From JBDSSS01 sp963764195 (GTDB lineage Bacteria > Actinomycetota > Actinomycetes > Actinomycetales > Dermatophilaceae): DNA of 64,000 bases. Shown here piece by piece: positions 8,327 through 17,313 of the stretch (position 1 is the first letter of the stretch; each line of letters begins with the position of its first letter). The translations under genes and the position numbers were made by a program. The stretch lies in assembly GCA_963764195.1 (NCBI GenBank), contig CAVXRG010000003.1, positions 124,001 through 188,000 on the forward strand, given 5' to 3'. The notes under the pieces are model-generated. The model did not search any database, was not told the origin of the DNA, and saw only the letters and a list, made by a program, of their open reading frames with translations.

Positions 8327-8629
8327 ATGGGAGAGAACACGGGACTGTTCGTCATGGGCGGCATCGTCGCCGTCCTGGTCATCGGCGCGTTCCTCATGTG
8401 GCCGCGCGGAAAGGACAAGGAGGTCGAGCCGCAGTCGTCGCACCATGCCGACGAGACCCAGCTCGAGGAGGTCGGTCACGGCGAGCACCTCGTCGGCAGC
8501 CCGCCGATCGACGTCGTGAGCGCCGACGGCTTCGGCACGGCCGTTCCGGGCGCGGGAGCGCTCCCGGAGGAAGCCGATGAGGGTGACGGCACCGACGACG
8601 AGGGGCGGGGCGCGCCCGGTCGAGCCTGA
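8327..8629 (+). CDS. Small single-pass membrane protein, unknown function
   Basis: 100 residues. About residues 7-25 ('LFVMGGIVAVLVIGAFLMW') form one transmembrane helix, followed by a charged, acidic, probably unstructured tail. GGGAG lies before ATG 8327. It is divergent from the GH3 gene and ends 3 bp short of the aldose epimerase gene, which faces it. No known family recognised. Confidence 0.6.
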   Translation: MGENTGLFVMGGIVAVLVIGAFLMWPRGKDKEVEPQSSHHADETQLEEVGHGEHLVGSPPIDVVSADGFGTAVPGAGALPEEADEGDGTDDEGRGAPGRA

Positions 8630-8632
8630 ACC

Positions 8633-9604
8633 TCAGTCCGTGACCTGCCAGACCGTGCTCGTCCGGTAGGTCTGCCCGGGCCGGAGCACGGTCGAGGGAA
8701 AGCCGGGGTGGTTCGGTGCGTCCGGGAAGCCCTGCGTCTCGAGCGCGATCCCCGCGCGGGGGCCGTATGCCGCTCCCGACGCTCCGACGATCGTGTGGTC
8801 GAAGTGGACGCCGGTGTAGACCTGCACCCCAGGCTGGTCGCTCTCGACGACGAGGGACCGCCCACCCGAGCTGAGCCGGGCGACGGGGCGCATCCCGGAC
8901 CCGTCGACGACGAAGTTGTGATCGAGCCCGCCCCCGTGGCGCAGCTGCTCGTCATCCTGGTCGAGCACGTCGCCGAGGCGGGTCGCGGTGCGTAGGTCGA
9001 AGGGGGTCCCGGTCACGTCGCGCACCTCCCCGGTGGGCACGAGGTCTGGCCCGCCCGGGGTGAACGCGCTGGCGGCCACGCTCAGGGTGTGGTCGTCGAT
9101 CGTGCCGCTGCCCTCGCCGTCGAGGTTGAAGTAGGTGTGGTTGGTGAGGTTGACGACGGTGGGACGGTCGGTCGTCGCCACGTAGTCGATCCGCACCGAC
9201 CCCGGCGACACCGTGTAGGTCACGGTCGCGGTGAGCTCGCCCGGGAAGCCCTGGTCGCCGTCGGCGCTGACGAGTGAGAAGGTCGCGCTCGTGTCGGTCG
9301 CGGCGTCGAGCGTCCAGTCCCGCGCGTCGAAGCCCACCGTCCCGCCGTGGAGGCTGTTGCCTGCCTCGTTGGCGGCGATCTCGTACTCCTGCCCGTCGAG
9401 TGGGAAGCGGGCGCCGGCGATCCGGTTGGCGTAGCGACCGACGGTCGAACCCAGGTAGTCGGGGTTCGTGCGGTAGCAGTCCGGGTCGCCGTGACCGAGG
9501 GCGATGTCGGCGCCGTCGACGACGAGGCGCCGCACCGCGGCGCCTCGCTCGAGCAGCTCGAGGAGGATTCCCTCGGACCGCAGCTCCACCGTCGTCTGCG
9601 TCAT
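8633..9604 (-). CDS. galM: Aldose 1-epimerase (mutarotase)
   Basis: Protein of 323 residues in the galactose mutarotase-like fold. It interconverts alpha and beta anomers of free aldoses. Motifs: 'YLGSTVGRYANRIAGARF', 'NSLHGG', 'VNLTNHTYFNLDGEG' with the catalytic His, and 'GIALETQGFPDAPNHPGF' with the catalytic Glu. The frame extends upstream, but ATG 9604 has GGAGGAG at good spacing. It is divergent from the LacI-type regulator, and the shared 150-bp region carries a LacI-type operator, so it likely belongs to the arabinose regulon. Confidence 0.9.
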   Translation of the reverse strand: MTQTTVELRSEGILLELLERGAAVRRLVVDGADIALGHGDPDCYRTNPDYLGSTVGRYANRIAGARFPLDGQEYEIAANEAGNSLHGGTVGFDARDWTLDAATDTSATFSLVSADGDQGFPGELTATVTYTVSPGSVRIDYVATTDRPTVVNLTNHTYFNLDGEGSGTIDDHTLSVAASAFTPGGPDLVPTGEVRDVTGTPFDLRTATRLGDVLDQDDEQLRHGGGLDHNFVVDGSGMRPVARLSSGGRSLVVESDQPGVQVYTGVHFDHTIVGASGAAYGPRAGIALETQGFPDAPNHPGFPSTVLRPGQTYRTSTVWQVTD

Positions 9605-9692
9605 GTGTCGGCTCCTCCTCGTCGGTCGTCCCTCAGCTGCTGTCGTCAACACGCCTGTGGCCTCTCGCCCTGGGGGATGAGGGGACCCGCCA

Positions 9693-9721
9693 TTGACCTT
9701 GCCGATGTTAGCGTTCACAAT
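9693..9721 (+). promoter_or_regulatory. Promoter of the arabinose operon with LacI-type operator
   Basis: TTGACC (9693-9698), 17 bp, then CACAAT (9716-9721). Inside the spacer lies TGTTAGCGTTCACA (9706-9719), a partly palindromic site centred on CG as in LacI-family operators. The repressor encoded immediately downstream is the likely binder, giving autoregulation and control of araBDA. Confidence 0.6.
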
Positions 9722-9753
9722 AGGTCGACTCAACCGCCCGACCGGAGGACCCC

Positions 9754-10779
9754 GTGCCAGGCCCCACCACGAAGGCGCCAGTGATGCAGGACGTCGCGCG
9801 CCTGGCGGGGGTCTCGCACCAGACGGTGAGCAGGGTCGTCAACGGGGCGGCGAGCATCCGCCCCGAGACGCGGGAGCGGGTCCAGCACGCGATCGACCGG
9901 CTCGGCTACCGCCCCAACACCGCGGCCCGCAGCCTCGTCAAGGGCCGGTCCGACACGATCGGGATCATCGCGACCGACCGGAGCGAGTTCGGCCCGACGA
10001 GCATCCACCGCACCGTCGTGGAAGCCGCGCGCGCCGCGGGCTTCTTCGTCAGCTCGGTGTCGCTGTCCGCCGTGACGAGGGACGACTTCGACGCCGCGGT
10101 GGAGCACCTCGTCCGACTCGCCGTCGAGGGGATCGTCGTCATCGCCGGCCACGACGACGCCCTCGAGGTGGTCCGGTCGCGCGGGGCGTCCCTGCCCTTC
10201 GTGCTCGTCGAGGGTGACCTCTCGAAGTCGCGCCGCACCGTCGGCGTCGACCAGGTGCTCGGCGCTCGGATGGCGACGCGGCACCTGCTCGACCTGGGGC
10301 ACACCGAGATCGCCCACGTCACGGGCCCGCTCGACTGGGCCGAGGCCCGCGCCCGCCGGGACGGTTGGCGCGCTGAGCTGTCCGCGGCAGGCCTGTGTCC
10401 CCCCGAGCCGATCGCCGGGGACTGGAGTGCCGCAAGCGGTTTCGCCGCCGGTCAGCGCATCGCGGCCGGCCGCGGCGCCACGGCCGTCTTCTCCGCCAAC
10501 GACCAGATGGCGGTCGGGGTGCTCCGCGCCCTGCACGAGTCGGGGCTGAGCGTCCCGGGGGACGTCAGCGTCGTGGGGTTCGACGACATCCCCGAGTCCG
10601 GATACCTCATCCCGCCCCTCACCACGGTGTGGCAGGACTTCCCAGCCGTCGGCCGCCGCGCCATCGAGGCGCTCACTGCCGCGATCGGCGGCGACGAGGG
10701 TCCCGCCATCCCGCTCGTTGCCCCCGAGCTCGTCGTCCGCGCCAGCACCGCCCCACCCACCAGGAGCCGAACCGCATGA
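9754..10779 (+). CDS. LacI-family transcriptional regulator of the arabinose operon
   Basis: 341 residues. Residues 10-58 form the LacI helix-turn-helix and hinge ('VMQDVARLAGVSHQTVSRVVNG', 'RPNTAARSLVKGRSDTIG'); the rest is a periplasmic-binding-protein-like sensor domain ('AVFSANDQMAVGVLRAL', 'VSVVGFDDIPES'). GTG 9754 has GGAGGA upstream. Its stop overlaps the araB start by 4 nt, so it is the first gene of the operon. It probably represses the operon and senses arabinose or a phosphorylated intermediate. This is a LacI-type, not the AraC-type or GntR/AraR-type, arabinose regulator. Confidence 0.9.
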   Translation: MPGPTTKAPVMQDVARLAGVSHQTVSRVVNGAASIRPETRERVQHAIDRLGYRPNTAARSLVKGRSDTIGIIATDRSEFGPTSIHRTVVEAARAAGFFVSSVSLSAVTRDDFDAAVEHLVRLAVEGIVVIAGHDDALEVVRSRGASLPFVLVEGDLSKSRRTVGVDQVLGARMATRHLLDLGHTEIAHVTGPLDWAEARARRDGWRAELSAAGLCPPEPIAGDWSAASGFAAGQRIAAGRGATAVFSANDQMAVGVLRALHESGLSVPGDVSVVGFDDIPESGYLIPPLTTVWQDFPAVGRRAIEALTAAIGGDEGPAIPLVAPELVVRASTAPPTRSRTA

Positions 10780-12452
10780 CCCCTCCTGCCCAGTACGTCA
10801 TCGGCGTCGACTACGGCACCCTCTCCGGGCGCGCGCTCGTCGTGCGTGTCTCCGACGGCGCCGAGGTCGGTTCGGCCGTGCACGACTACGCCCACGCGGT
10901 CATCACCGAGCGGCTGCCCTCGGGGCGGGCTCTGCCCCCCGACTGGGCCCTGCAGGCCCCGAGCGACTACGTCGACGTGCTCCGCCGGGCCGTCCCCGCG
11001 GCCGTGGCCGCCGCCGGGATCGACCCCGGCGACGTCATCGGCATCGCGACCGACTTCACCGCCTGCACGGTGCTCCCGACGACCGCCGAGGGTATGCCGC
11101 TCAGCGACCTCCCGGAGTTCGCCGACCACCCGCACGCGTGGGTCAAGCTGTGGCGCCACCACGCCGCCCAGGGACAGGCCGACCGGATCAACACCCTGGC
11201 CGCCGAGCGCCGCGAGGCGTGGCTGCCGCGCTACGGCGGGCTGATCAGCTCGGAGTGGGAGTTCGCCAAGGCCCTGCAGGTCCTCGAGGAGGACCGCGCC
11301 GTCTACGACGCCACCGCGCACTGGGTCGAGGCCGCCGACTGGATCGTCTGGCAGCTCTGCGGCCGCTACGTACGCAACGCGTGCAGCGCCGGATACAAGG
11401 GCATCCTCCAGGACGGGGTCTACCCGTCCACCGACTTCCTCGCCGCTCTCAACCCCGACTTCGCCGGCTTCGTCACCGACAAGCTCGAGCATGAGATCGG
11501 CCAGCTCGGCTCTCCCGCAGGGAAGCTCACGGCAGAAGCCGCTCAGTGGACGGGGCTCAGGGAGGGTATCGCCGTCGCCGTGGGCAACGTCGACGCCCAC
11601 GTGACGGCGCCGGCGGCGCTCGCGACGCGGCCCGGTCAGATGGTTGCCATCATGGGCACCTCCACCTGCCACGTGATGAGCAGCGACGTGCTCACGGAGG
11701 TCCCGGGCATGTGCGGCGTCGTCGACGGCGGCATCGTCGCGGGCCTGTGGGGCTACGAGGCCGGGCAGTCGGGCGTCGGCGACATCTTCGGCTGGTTCAC
11801 CCGCACCGGGGTCCCGGCGGACTACGCCTCCGCCGCCACCGAGGCGGGGCTCTCGATGCACGAGTACCTCACCGAGCTCGCGTCGCGGCAGGCGGTCGGC
11901 GAGCACGGGCTCGTCGCCCTCGACTGGCACAGCGGCAACCGCTCGGTCCTCGTCGACCACGAGCTATCGGGAGTCGTCGTCGGCCAGACCCTGGCCACCC
12001 GGCCCGAGGACACCTACCGCGCCCTGCTCGAGGCGACCGCCTTCGGCACCCGCACGATCCTCGAGACCTTCCGGTCGAGCGGCGTGCCCGTGGAGGAGCT
12101 GATCATCGCCGGGGGCCTGGCGCAGAACCGGCTCCTGATGCAGATCTACGCCGATGTGACCCGGTTGCCGCTGTCGGTCATCGGCTCGGGCCAGGGCCCG
12201 GCCCTGGGGTCGGCGATCCACGCGGCCGTCGCCGCCCGAGCCCATCCCGACGTGACCGCCGCGGCCGAGGCCATGGGGCGGGTCGAGCGGCGGGCCTTCG
12301 TGCCCAACGAGGCGAGCTCGGCGGCATACGACGACCTCTTCGCGGAGTACACGCTCCTGCACGACTACTTCGGTCGCGGGGCCAACGACGTGATGAAGCG
12401 GCTCAGGGGCCTGCGTCGGGCGGCCCTCGCGATCGGCGGTGGGGCCGGGTGA
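10776..12452 (+). CDS. araB: Ribulokinase
   Basis: 558 residues, FGGY carbohydrate kinase of the araB branch. It phosphorylates L-ribulose to L-ribulose 5-phosphate with ATP. Motifs: N-terminal phosphate loop 'VIGVDYGTLSGRALVV', 'GIATDFTACTVLP', the long family-specific 'WVKLWRHHAAQ', and C-terminal 'IIAGGLAQNRLLMQIYADV' and 'GSGQGPALGSAIHAAVA'. ATG 10776 overlaps the regulator's stop (ATGA). Its stop in turn overlaps the araD start, showing tight translational coupling. Confidence 0.95.
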   Translation: MTPPAQYVIGVDYGTLSGRALVVRVSDGAEVGSAVHDYAHAVITERLPSGRALPPDWALQAPSDYVDVLRRAVPAAVAAAGIDPGDVIGIATDFTACTVLPTTAEGMPLSDLPEFADHPHAWVKLWRHHAAQGQADRINTLAAERREAWLPRYGGLISSEWEFAKALQVLEEDRAVYDATAHWVEAADWIVWQLCGRYVRNACSAGYKGILQDGVYPSTDFLAALNPDFAGFVTDKLEHEIGQLGSPAGKLTAEAAQWTGLREGIAVAVGNVDAHVTAPAALATRPGQMVAIMGTSTCHVMSSDVLTEVPGMCGVVDGGIVAGLWGYEAGQSGVGDIFGWFTRTGVPADYASAATEAGLSMHEYLTELASRQAVGEHGLVALDWHSGNRSVLVDHELSGVVVGQTLATRPEDTYRALLEATAFGTRTILETFRSSGVPVEELIIAGGLAQNRLLMQIYADVTRLPLSVIGSGQGPALGSAIHAAVAARAHPDVTAAAEAMGRVERRAFVPNEASSAAYDDLFAEYTLLHDYFGRGANDVMKRLRGLRRAALAIGGGAG

Positions 12453-13135
12453 CCGCCACCACCGAGGTCACCGAGACCATCGGCCGACTCCGGCGGGAGG
12501 TCTGCGCGCTCCATGCCGAGCTCACCCGCTACCGGCTCGTCGTCTGGACCGCCGGCAACGTGTCGGCGCGGGTCCCCGGGCGAGACCTCATGCTCATCAA
12601 GCCCAGCGGGGTCGCCTACGACGACCTCACGCCGGAGAACATGGTGCTCTGCGACCTGCACGGCAGGGTCCTCGAGGGGGAGCTCTCGCCCTCGTCCGAC
12701 ACCGACGCCCAGGCCTACGTCTACCGGCGGATGCCGGAGGTCGGGGGCGTGGTCCACACGCACTCGACCTATGCGACCGCGTGGGCGTCGCGAGGCGAGC
12801 CGATCCCGTGCGTCCTGACGATGATGGCCGACGAGTTCGGTGGGGCGATCCCGGTCGGGCCGTTCGCCCTCATCGGGGACGACTCGATCGGGCGGGGCAT
12901 CGTCGACACCCTCCGTGGCAGCCGCTCCGCGGCAGTCCTCATGCGCAACCACGGCGTCTTCACGATCGGCACGGACGCCCGGTCCGCGGTGAAGGCGGCG
13001 GTGATGTGCGAGGACGTCGCCCGCACCGTCCACGTGGCGCGCCAGCTGGGGGAGCCGATCCCGATCCCCCCCACGGACGTCGACTCGCTCTTCGACCGCT
13101 ACCAGCACGTATACGGACAGAAGGGCAGCTCATGA
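12449..13135 (+). CDS. araD: L-ribulose-5-phosphate 4-epimerase
   Basis: 228 residues, class II aldolase/adducin fold. It converts L-ribulose 5-phosphate to D-xylulose 5-phosphate, feeding the pentose phosphate pathway. Motifs: 'TAGNVSARVPG', 'LIKPSGVAYDDL', 'SPSSDTDAQ', the zinc-binding 'GVVHTHSTYATAW' and 'MRNHGVFTIG'. GTG 12449 overlaps the araB stop (GTGA), and the stop overlaps the araA start by 4 nt. Confidence 0.95.
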   Translation: MTATTEVTETIGRLRREVCALHAELTRYRLVVWTAGNVSARVPGRDLMLIKPSGVAYDDLTPENMVLCDLHGRVLEGELSPSSDTDAQAYVYRRMPEVGGVVHTHSTYATAWASRGEPIPCVLTMMADEFGGAIPVGPFALIGDDSIGRGIVDTLRGSRSAAVLMRNHGVFTIGTDARSAVKAAVMCEDVARTVHVARQLGEPIPIPPTDVDSLFDRYQHVYGQKGSS

Positions 13136-14643
13136 CACGCACCTCCGATGGCCAGCGTGAAGTCTGGTTCCTGACCGGCAGCCAGCACCTCTACGGCGAG
13201 GAGACCCTGCGCCAGGTGTCGGACCAGTCGCAGACGATCGCCGCGCAGGTCGACGGCAGCGGCGTCGTGCCGGCGCGCGTGATCTGGAAGCCGATCCTCG
13301 CCGACTCCCCGTCGATCCACGCCCAGATGATGGCCGCCAACTCCGACCCGGCCTGCATCGGGGTGATCACCTGGATGCACACCTTCTCGCCCGCCAAGAT
13401 GTGGATCACCGGCCTCGACGCGCTGCGCAAGCCGATGCTGCACCTGCACACGCAGGCCGGCGTCGAGCTGCCCTGGTCGACCATCGATATGGACTTCATG
13501 AACCTCAACCAGGCCGCCCACGGTGACCGGGAGTTCGGCTTCGTCGGGGCCCGCCTCAGCATCGCTCGCAAGGTCGTTGCCGGCCACGTCAGCAATCCGA
13601 CCGTCATCCGACGGATCGGCGAATGGGGCCGGGCTGCAGCGGGACTCGCCGAGCTGCGAACGATGAAGCTGGCTCGTTTCGGTGACAACATGCGCGACGT
13701 CGCCGTGACCGAGGGCGACAAGGTCGAGGCACAGCTGCGGTTCGGCGTCTCGGTCAACACCTACGGCGTCAACGATCTCGTCGAGGTCGTCGACGCGGTC
13801 TCCGACGCCGACGTCGACGCCCTGACCGCGGACTACGAGGATGCGTATGCCGTCGTCCCCGAGCTCCGGCGCGGGGGAGAGCGCCACGAATCCCTCCGCT
13901 ACGGCGCTCGCATCGAGGCGGGCCTGCGTGCGTTCCTCGGTGACGGCGGCTTCACCGCCTTCACGACGAACTTCGAGGACCTCGGCGGCCTGCGCCAGCT
14001 CCCCGGCCTCGCCGTCCAGCGGCTGATGGCCGACGGCTACGGCTTCGGCGGCGAGGGCGACTGGAAGACCTCGGTGCTGCTGCGCACGACGAAGGTGATG
14101 GCGCAGCACCGGCCGGGCGGCACGAGCTTCATGGAGGACTACACCTACAACCTCGTGCCCGGCCACGAGAAGATCCTCGGCGCCCACATGCTCGAGGTCT
14201 GCCCCTCGATCGCCGCCGGCACGCCCAGCCTCGAGATCCACCCGCTCGGCATCGGCGGCCGCGAGGACCCGGTGCGCCTGAAGTTCACGGCCGCGCCCGG
14301 GCCCGGGGTCGTCGTCGGCATGAGTGACCTCGGTGGACGTTTCCGCCTGACCCTCAACGAGATCGACGTCGTCGAGCCGGACGAGGAGCTGCCGCGGCTC
14401 CCGGTCGCGTGCGCGGTGTGGGAGCCGCGTCCCGACCTGTCCACGTCGGCGGAGTCGTGGCTGCTCGCCGGTGCCCCGCACCACACCGTGCTGTCCACCG
14501 CCGTCGGGCCGGCCGAGTTCCGCGACCTCGCCGAGATGCTCTCCGTCGAGCTCGTCGAGATCGGGGCCGGCACGACCCCGGAGCAGGTGCGCCGGGAGCT
14601 GCGCTGGAGTGCGGCGTACCACCGGCTGGCGGCACGGCTGTGA
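13132..14643 (+). CDS. araA: L-arabinose isomerase
   Basis: 503 residues, full length for the family. It isomerises L-arabinose to L-ribulose, the first step of the pathway. Motifs: 'EVWFLTGSQHLYGEETL' at the start, 'WMHTFSPAKMWI', 'NTYGVNDLVEVV', 'AFTTNFEDLGGL' and 'FMEDYTYNLVPGHEKILGAHMLEVCP', which supply the Mn-binding Glu and His residues. It is the last of the three coupled ara genes. No arabinose transporter gene is in the window. Confidence 0.96.
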   Translation: MTRTSDGQREVWFLTGSQHLYGEETLRQVSDQSQTIAAQVDGSGVVPARVIWKPILADSPSIHAQMMAANSDPACIGVITWMHTFSPAKMWITGLDALRKPMLHLHTQAGVELPWSTIDMDFMNLNQAAHGDREFGFVGARLSIARKVVAGHVSNPTVIRRIGEWGRAAAGLAELRTMKLARFGDNMRDVAVTEGDKVEAQLRFGVSVNTYGVNDLVEVVDAVSDADVDALTADYEDAYAVVPELRRGGERHESLRYGARIEAGLRAFLGDGGFTAFTTNFEDLGGLRQLPGLAVQRLMADGYGFGGEGDWKTSVLLRTTKVMAQHRPGGTSFMEDYTYNLVPGHEKILGAHMLEVCPSIAAGTPSLEIHPLGIGGREDPVRLKFTAAPGPGVVVGMSDLGGRFRLTLNEIDVVEPDEELPRLPVACAVWEPRPDLSTSAESWLLAGAPHHTVLSTAVGPAEFRDLAEMLSVELVEIGAGTTPEQVRRELRWSAAYHRLAARL

Positions 14644-14672
14644 CGGGCGGGCGACCGGACGATACTGGGCCC

Positions 14673-15926
14673 ATGACCGTCACCGCCGCCACGCCAGCCG
14701 GCACCAACTGGGCCGGAAACCACCGTTACGTCGCCGAGCGACTCGAGCGCCCGACGAGCGTCGAGGAGCTGCAGCAGCTCGTCGCCCGGACACCGCTCAT
14801 CCGGGCCCTCGGCTCGCGCCACTCCTTCACCGACCTCACCGACACGACCGGTGTGCTCGTCTCGCTCGAGGCGATGCCGACCGTCGTCGAGGTCGACGAG
14901 CAGGCCCGCATCGCGACGGTGAGCGGGCGGGCGGCATACGGCGAGGTCGCGGTGGCGCTCGAGGCGAAGGGGTGGGCCCTGGCCAACCTCGCCTCGCTCC
15001 CACACATCTCCGTCGTCGGCGCCGTCTCCACCGGGACGCACGGGTCAGGCGTCGGCAACGGGTCGCTCGCGACGTCGGTGGCCGCGCTCGAGATCATCGG
15101 CCCTGACGGGGAGCTGCGCCGGGTCGCGCGCGGTGACGCGGACTTCGAGGGCTCGGTGATCGGTCTCGGCGCCCTCGGGATCGTGGTGCGGGTCGAGCTC
15201 GACATCGAGCCCACCTACGAGGTCAGCCAGTCGCTCTTCACCGGCATCTCGTGGGACCGGCTCGAGGTGGACTACGACGCGATCACCTCGAGTGCCTACA
15301 GCGTCAGCCTCTTCACCACGTGGGGCGACGAGGGCATCACCCAGGCGTGGCTGAAGAGCCGAGGCGAGGGGCCCGACGAGTTCTTCGGCGGCGAGCCGGC
15401 CACGGCGACGATGCACATGCTGGCCGGCGCCGAGACCGAGGCCGTGACCCAGCAGGGCGGCGTCCCCGGGCCGTGGCTCGAGCGGCTCCCGCACTTCCGG
15501 ATGGAGTTCACGCCGAGCCGCGGTGAGGAGCTGCAGAGCGAGTACCTCGTGCCGCGCGACCGGGCGGTCGAGGCGGTCGGGCGGCTGCGGGCCCTGCGCG
15601 CGCGGATGGCGCCCGTGCTGCAGGTGTGCGAGCTGCGCACCGTCAAGCAGGACGACCTGTGGCTCAGCAGCTCCTACGGGCACGACGTCGTCGGGGTGCA
15701 CTTCACCTGGGACCGCGACGTGCCGGCGGTGTATGCCGTCCTGCCCGCCATCGAGGAGGCGCTCGCGCCACTCGGCGCCCGTCCGCACTGGGGCAAGTGC
15801 TTCGCGATGACGGCCGGGTCCGTCGCCGGTCTCTACCCGCGGATGGGTGACTTTCTCGCCCTGCGCGACCGCGTCGACCCGGACCGCAAGTTCGACAACG
15901 ACTTCCTGCGCCGCGTCCTCGGCTGA
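14673..15926 (+). CDS. aldO: Alditol oxidase, covalent-FAD type
   Basis: 417 residues, closely resembling Streptomyces coelicolor AldO in length and motifs. 'TNWAGNHRYVAERLERP' opens the protein; 'IRALGSRHSF' carries His50, matching the His that holds FAD covalently; 'ASLPHISVVGAVSTGTHGSGVGNGSL' binds FAD. 'CELRTVK', 'VHFTW' and 'HWGKCFAM' supply active-site Glu/Arg, Thr and Lys. AldO oxidises xylitol, sorbitol and similar alditols at C1 with oxygen, giving the aldose and H2O2. It lies 29 bp after araA but has its own GATACT box 6 nt before ATG 14673, so it may also be transcribed separately. No catalase is adjacent. Confidence 0.9.
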   Translation: MTVTAATPAGTNWAGNHRYVAERLERPTSVEELQQLVARTPLIRALGSRHSFTDLTDTTGVLVSLEAMPTVVEVDEQARIATVSGRAAYGEVAVALEAKGWALANLASLPHISVVGAVSTGTHGSGVGNGSLATSVAALEIIGPDGELRRVARGDADFEGSVIGLGALGIVVRVELDIEPTYEVSQSLFTGISWDRLEVDYDAITSSAYSVSLFTTWGDEGITQAWLKSRGEGPDEFFGGEPATATMHMLAGAETEAVTQQGGVPGPWLERLPHFRMEFTPSRGEELQSEYLVPRDRAVEAVGRLRALRARMAPVLQVCELRTVKQDDLWLSSSYGHDVVGVHFTWDRDVPAVYAVLPAIEEALAPLGARPHWGKCFAMTAGSVAGLYPRMGDFLALRDRVDPDRKFDNDFLRRVLG

Positions 15927-15930
15927 CGCG

Positions 15931-15959
15931 GCCGACCCCGGCCGACCCCGGCCGACCCT
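15931..15959. repeat. Short tandem repeat, three 10-bp units
   Basis: Three copies of GCCGACCC(C/T)G directly after the aldO stop, before the end of the facing AGE-family gene. It is the only intergenic sequence between the two. Confidence 0.7.
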
Positions 15960-15964
15960 GCTGG

Positions 15965-17200
15965 TCAGGCGCGTAGGTCGCGCAACCCGCCTGCGAGCGA
16001 GGCGATCTCGCCGAGCTCGGGCAGCAGGGCCGCCTGGTAGGCGTGGTAGACGTCGGGCTTGCCGTCCCACACGGTCGACGCGGGTGTGTTGTCGGGCGCG
16101 AGCTCGTGGTGCCACGAGCCGCGCTCGTCGTCGATGAAGAGGCGGCGGGCGTGGTCCCACCACGCGCCGTAGCGCTCGAGGGCCGAGGGGTCGCCGGTGA
16201 CGAGGCCCAGGGTCCAGGCGGCGCCGATGCCCTCGGTGACGACCCAGTGGAGCCGGTCGCGCACGACGGGGCGGCCGTCGAAGTCCGTCGTGTAGACGAA
16301 CCCCTCGGCCCCGTCGACGGACCAGCCGTCCCGCACGGCGACCTCGACGAGGGCCCGGGCGTCCTCGAGCAGCCACGGGGGTGCCTCGTCACCGAGCGCG
16401 TGGCGGACGTGGAGCGCGAGCCGGGACCACTCGAGCAGGTGCCCGATCGTCACCCCGTAGGGCCGGAAGGGGTGGGCCGGCTCGTCGATGTTGTAGTCGC
16501 GGCGCTCCTGCCAGCCAGACGTGAAGTGCTCGGGGAGCCGGTAGCCGTTGCCGGCGGCGAAGCCGTGGACGACGCGCTCGACGATGCTGAAGGCGTGGTC
16601 GAGCCAGCGGCGCTCACCCGTGACGTCCCAGGCGGCGAGCATCGCCTCGACCGAGTGCATGTTGGCGTTGACGCCGCGGTAGTCCTCGAGGGTGGACCAG
16701 GTGCGGTCCCACACGTCGACCGCGAGGCCGTCCTCGTCACGCCAGAAGTGCTCGTCGTAGACGGCGAGGGCCTCGCCGAGCAGGGCACGCCCGCTCGGGT
16801 GACCGGCCGCGGTGGCGCTCGACGCCGCGAGGACGACGAAGGCGTGCTCGTAGGCCCGTTTGTCCGACAGGGTCGGCGTCCCGTCGTCCCCGACGGCGGC
16901 GAACCAGCCGGCGTGCTCCTCGTCCCGCAGCACCCCGCCGGGCAGGAAGGAGCGGACCCCGTGGTCGAGCACGTCGACGAAGTCGGTGTCGCCCTCGAGC
17001 ACGGCCAGGGCGGCGACGTGGGTCATCCGCGCCGTGATCCACAGCTCGACGTCGCCGCCCTCACGGGGCACGCCGTCGTCGTCGAGCCACGCGAAACCGC
17101 CGCCGGGCCGCACGGCGCCGCGTGCGAAGGTGCGCAGCATGAGCCGGTGCGCCTCGAGCCAGGCGAGGTCGGGCGCCGGAGTCGCCGGAGTCGTCGTCAT
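15965..17200 (-). CDS. AGE-family (N-acylglucosamine 2-epimerase-like) sugar isomerase
   Basis: 411 residues predicted to form an (alpha/alpha)6 barrel. Motifs of the YihS/mannose isomerase branch: 'RMTHVAALAVLEG', 'DKRAYEHAFVVLAASS', 'GVNANMHSVEAMLAAWDVTG', 'YGVTIGHLLEWSRL', 'HWVVTEGIGAAWTL' and 'WHHELAPDNTP' (His and Glu of the active site). Relatives isomerise mannose/fructose or related aldoses and ketoses. It is convergent with aldO and near the ara genes, so a role on a free sugar produced there is plausible but not proven. AGGA precedes ATG 17200. Confidence 0.85.
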   Translation of the reverse strand: MTTTPATPAPDLAWLEAHRLMLRTFARGAVRPGGGFAWLDDDGVPREGGDVELWITARMTHVAALAVLEGDTDFVDVLDHGVRSFLPGGVLRDEEHAGWFAAVGDDGTPTLSDKRAYEHAFVVLAASSATAAGHPSGRALLGEALAVYDEHFWRDEDGLAVDVWDRTWSTLEDYRGVNANMHSVEAMLAAWDVTGERRWLDHAFSIVERVVHGFAAGNGYRLPEHFTSGWQERRDYNIDEPAHPFRPYGVTIGHLLEWSRLALHVRHALGDEAPPWLLEDARALVEVAVRDGWSVDGAEGFVYTTDFDGRPVVRDRLHWVVTEGIGAAWTLGLVTGDPSALERYGAWWDHARRLFIDDERGSWHHELAPDNTPASTVWDGKPDVYHAYQAALLPELGEIASLAGGLRDLRA

Positions 17201-17255
17201 GGGCCCATCCTGCCGGGTCCGCGGGGACCCTGTCCGCCGTCTCGACCCCGCAGCC

Positions 17256-17313
17256 CCCGTCGAGTGCCCACTTTCCCGCGCTCACCCGCGGGTGAAAGTG
17301 GGCACTCGACGGG
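17256..17313. repeat. Long palindromic hairpin element, copy 1 (GTCGAGTG...CACTCGAC family)
   Basis: Two perfectly complementary 20-bp arms (17256-17275 and 17294-17313) around an 18-nt middle that can itself pair (CCGCG with CGCGG). It begins directly after the MarR stop and lies between two minus-strand genes, so it can act as the MarR terminator. The outer stem CCCGTCGAGTG is shared with the 50-bp palindrome at 50140-50189, where the next three base pairs are flipped. Confidence 0.8.

Noticed and set aside
10452..11960. Long minus-strand ORF across the araB gene
   Set aside because: It is the complement of araB, with no motifs and no start signal; long shadow ORFs are normal at this GC content. 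The same holds for the long minus ORFs across icmF, rpoB, rpoC and fusA.
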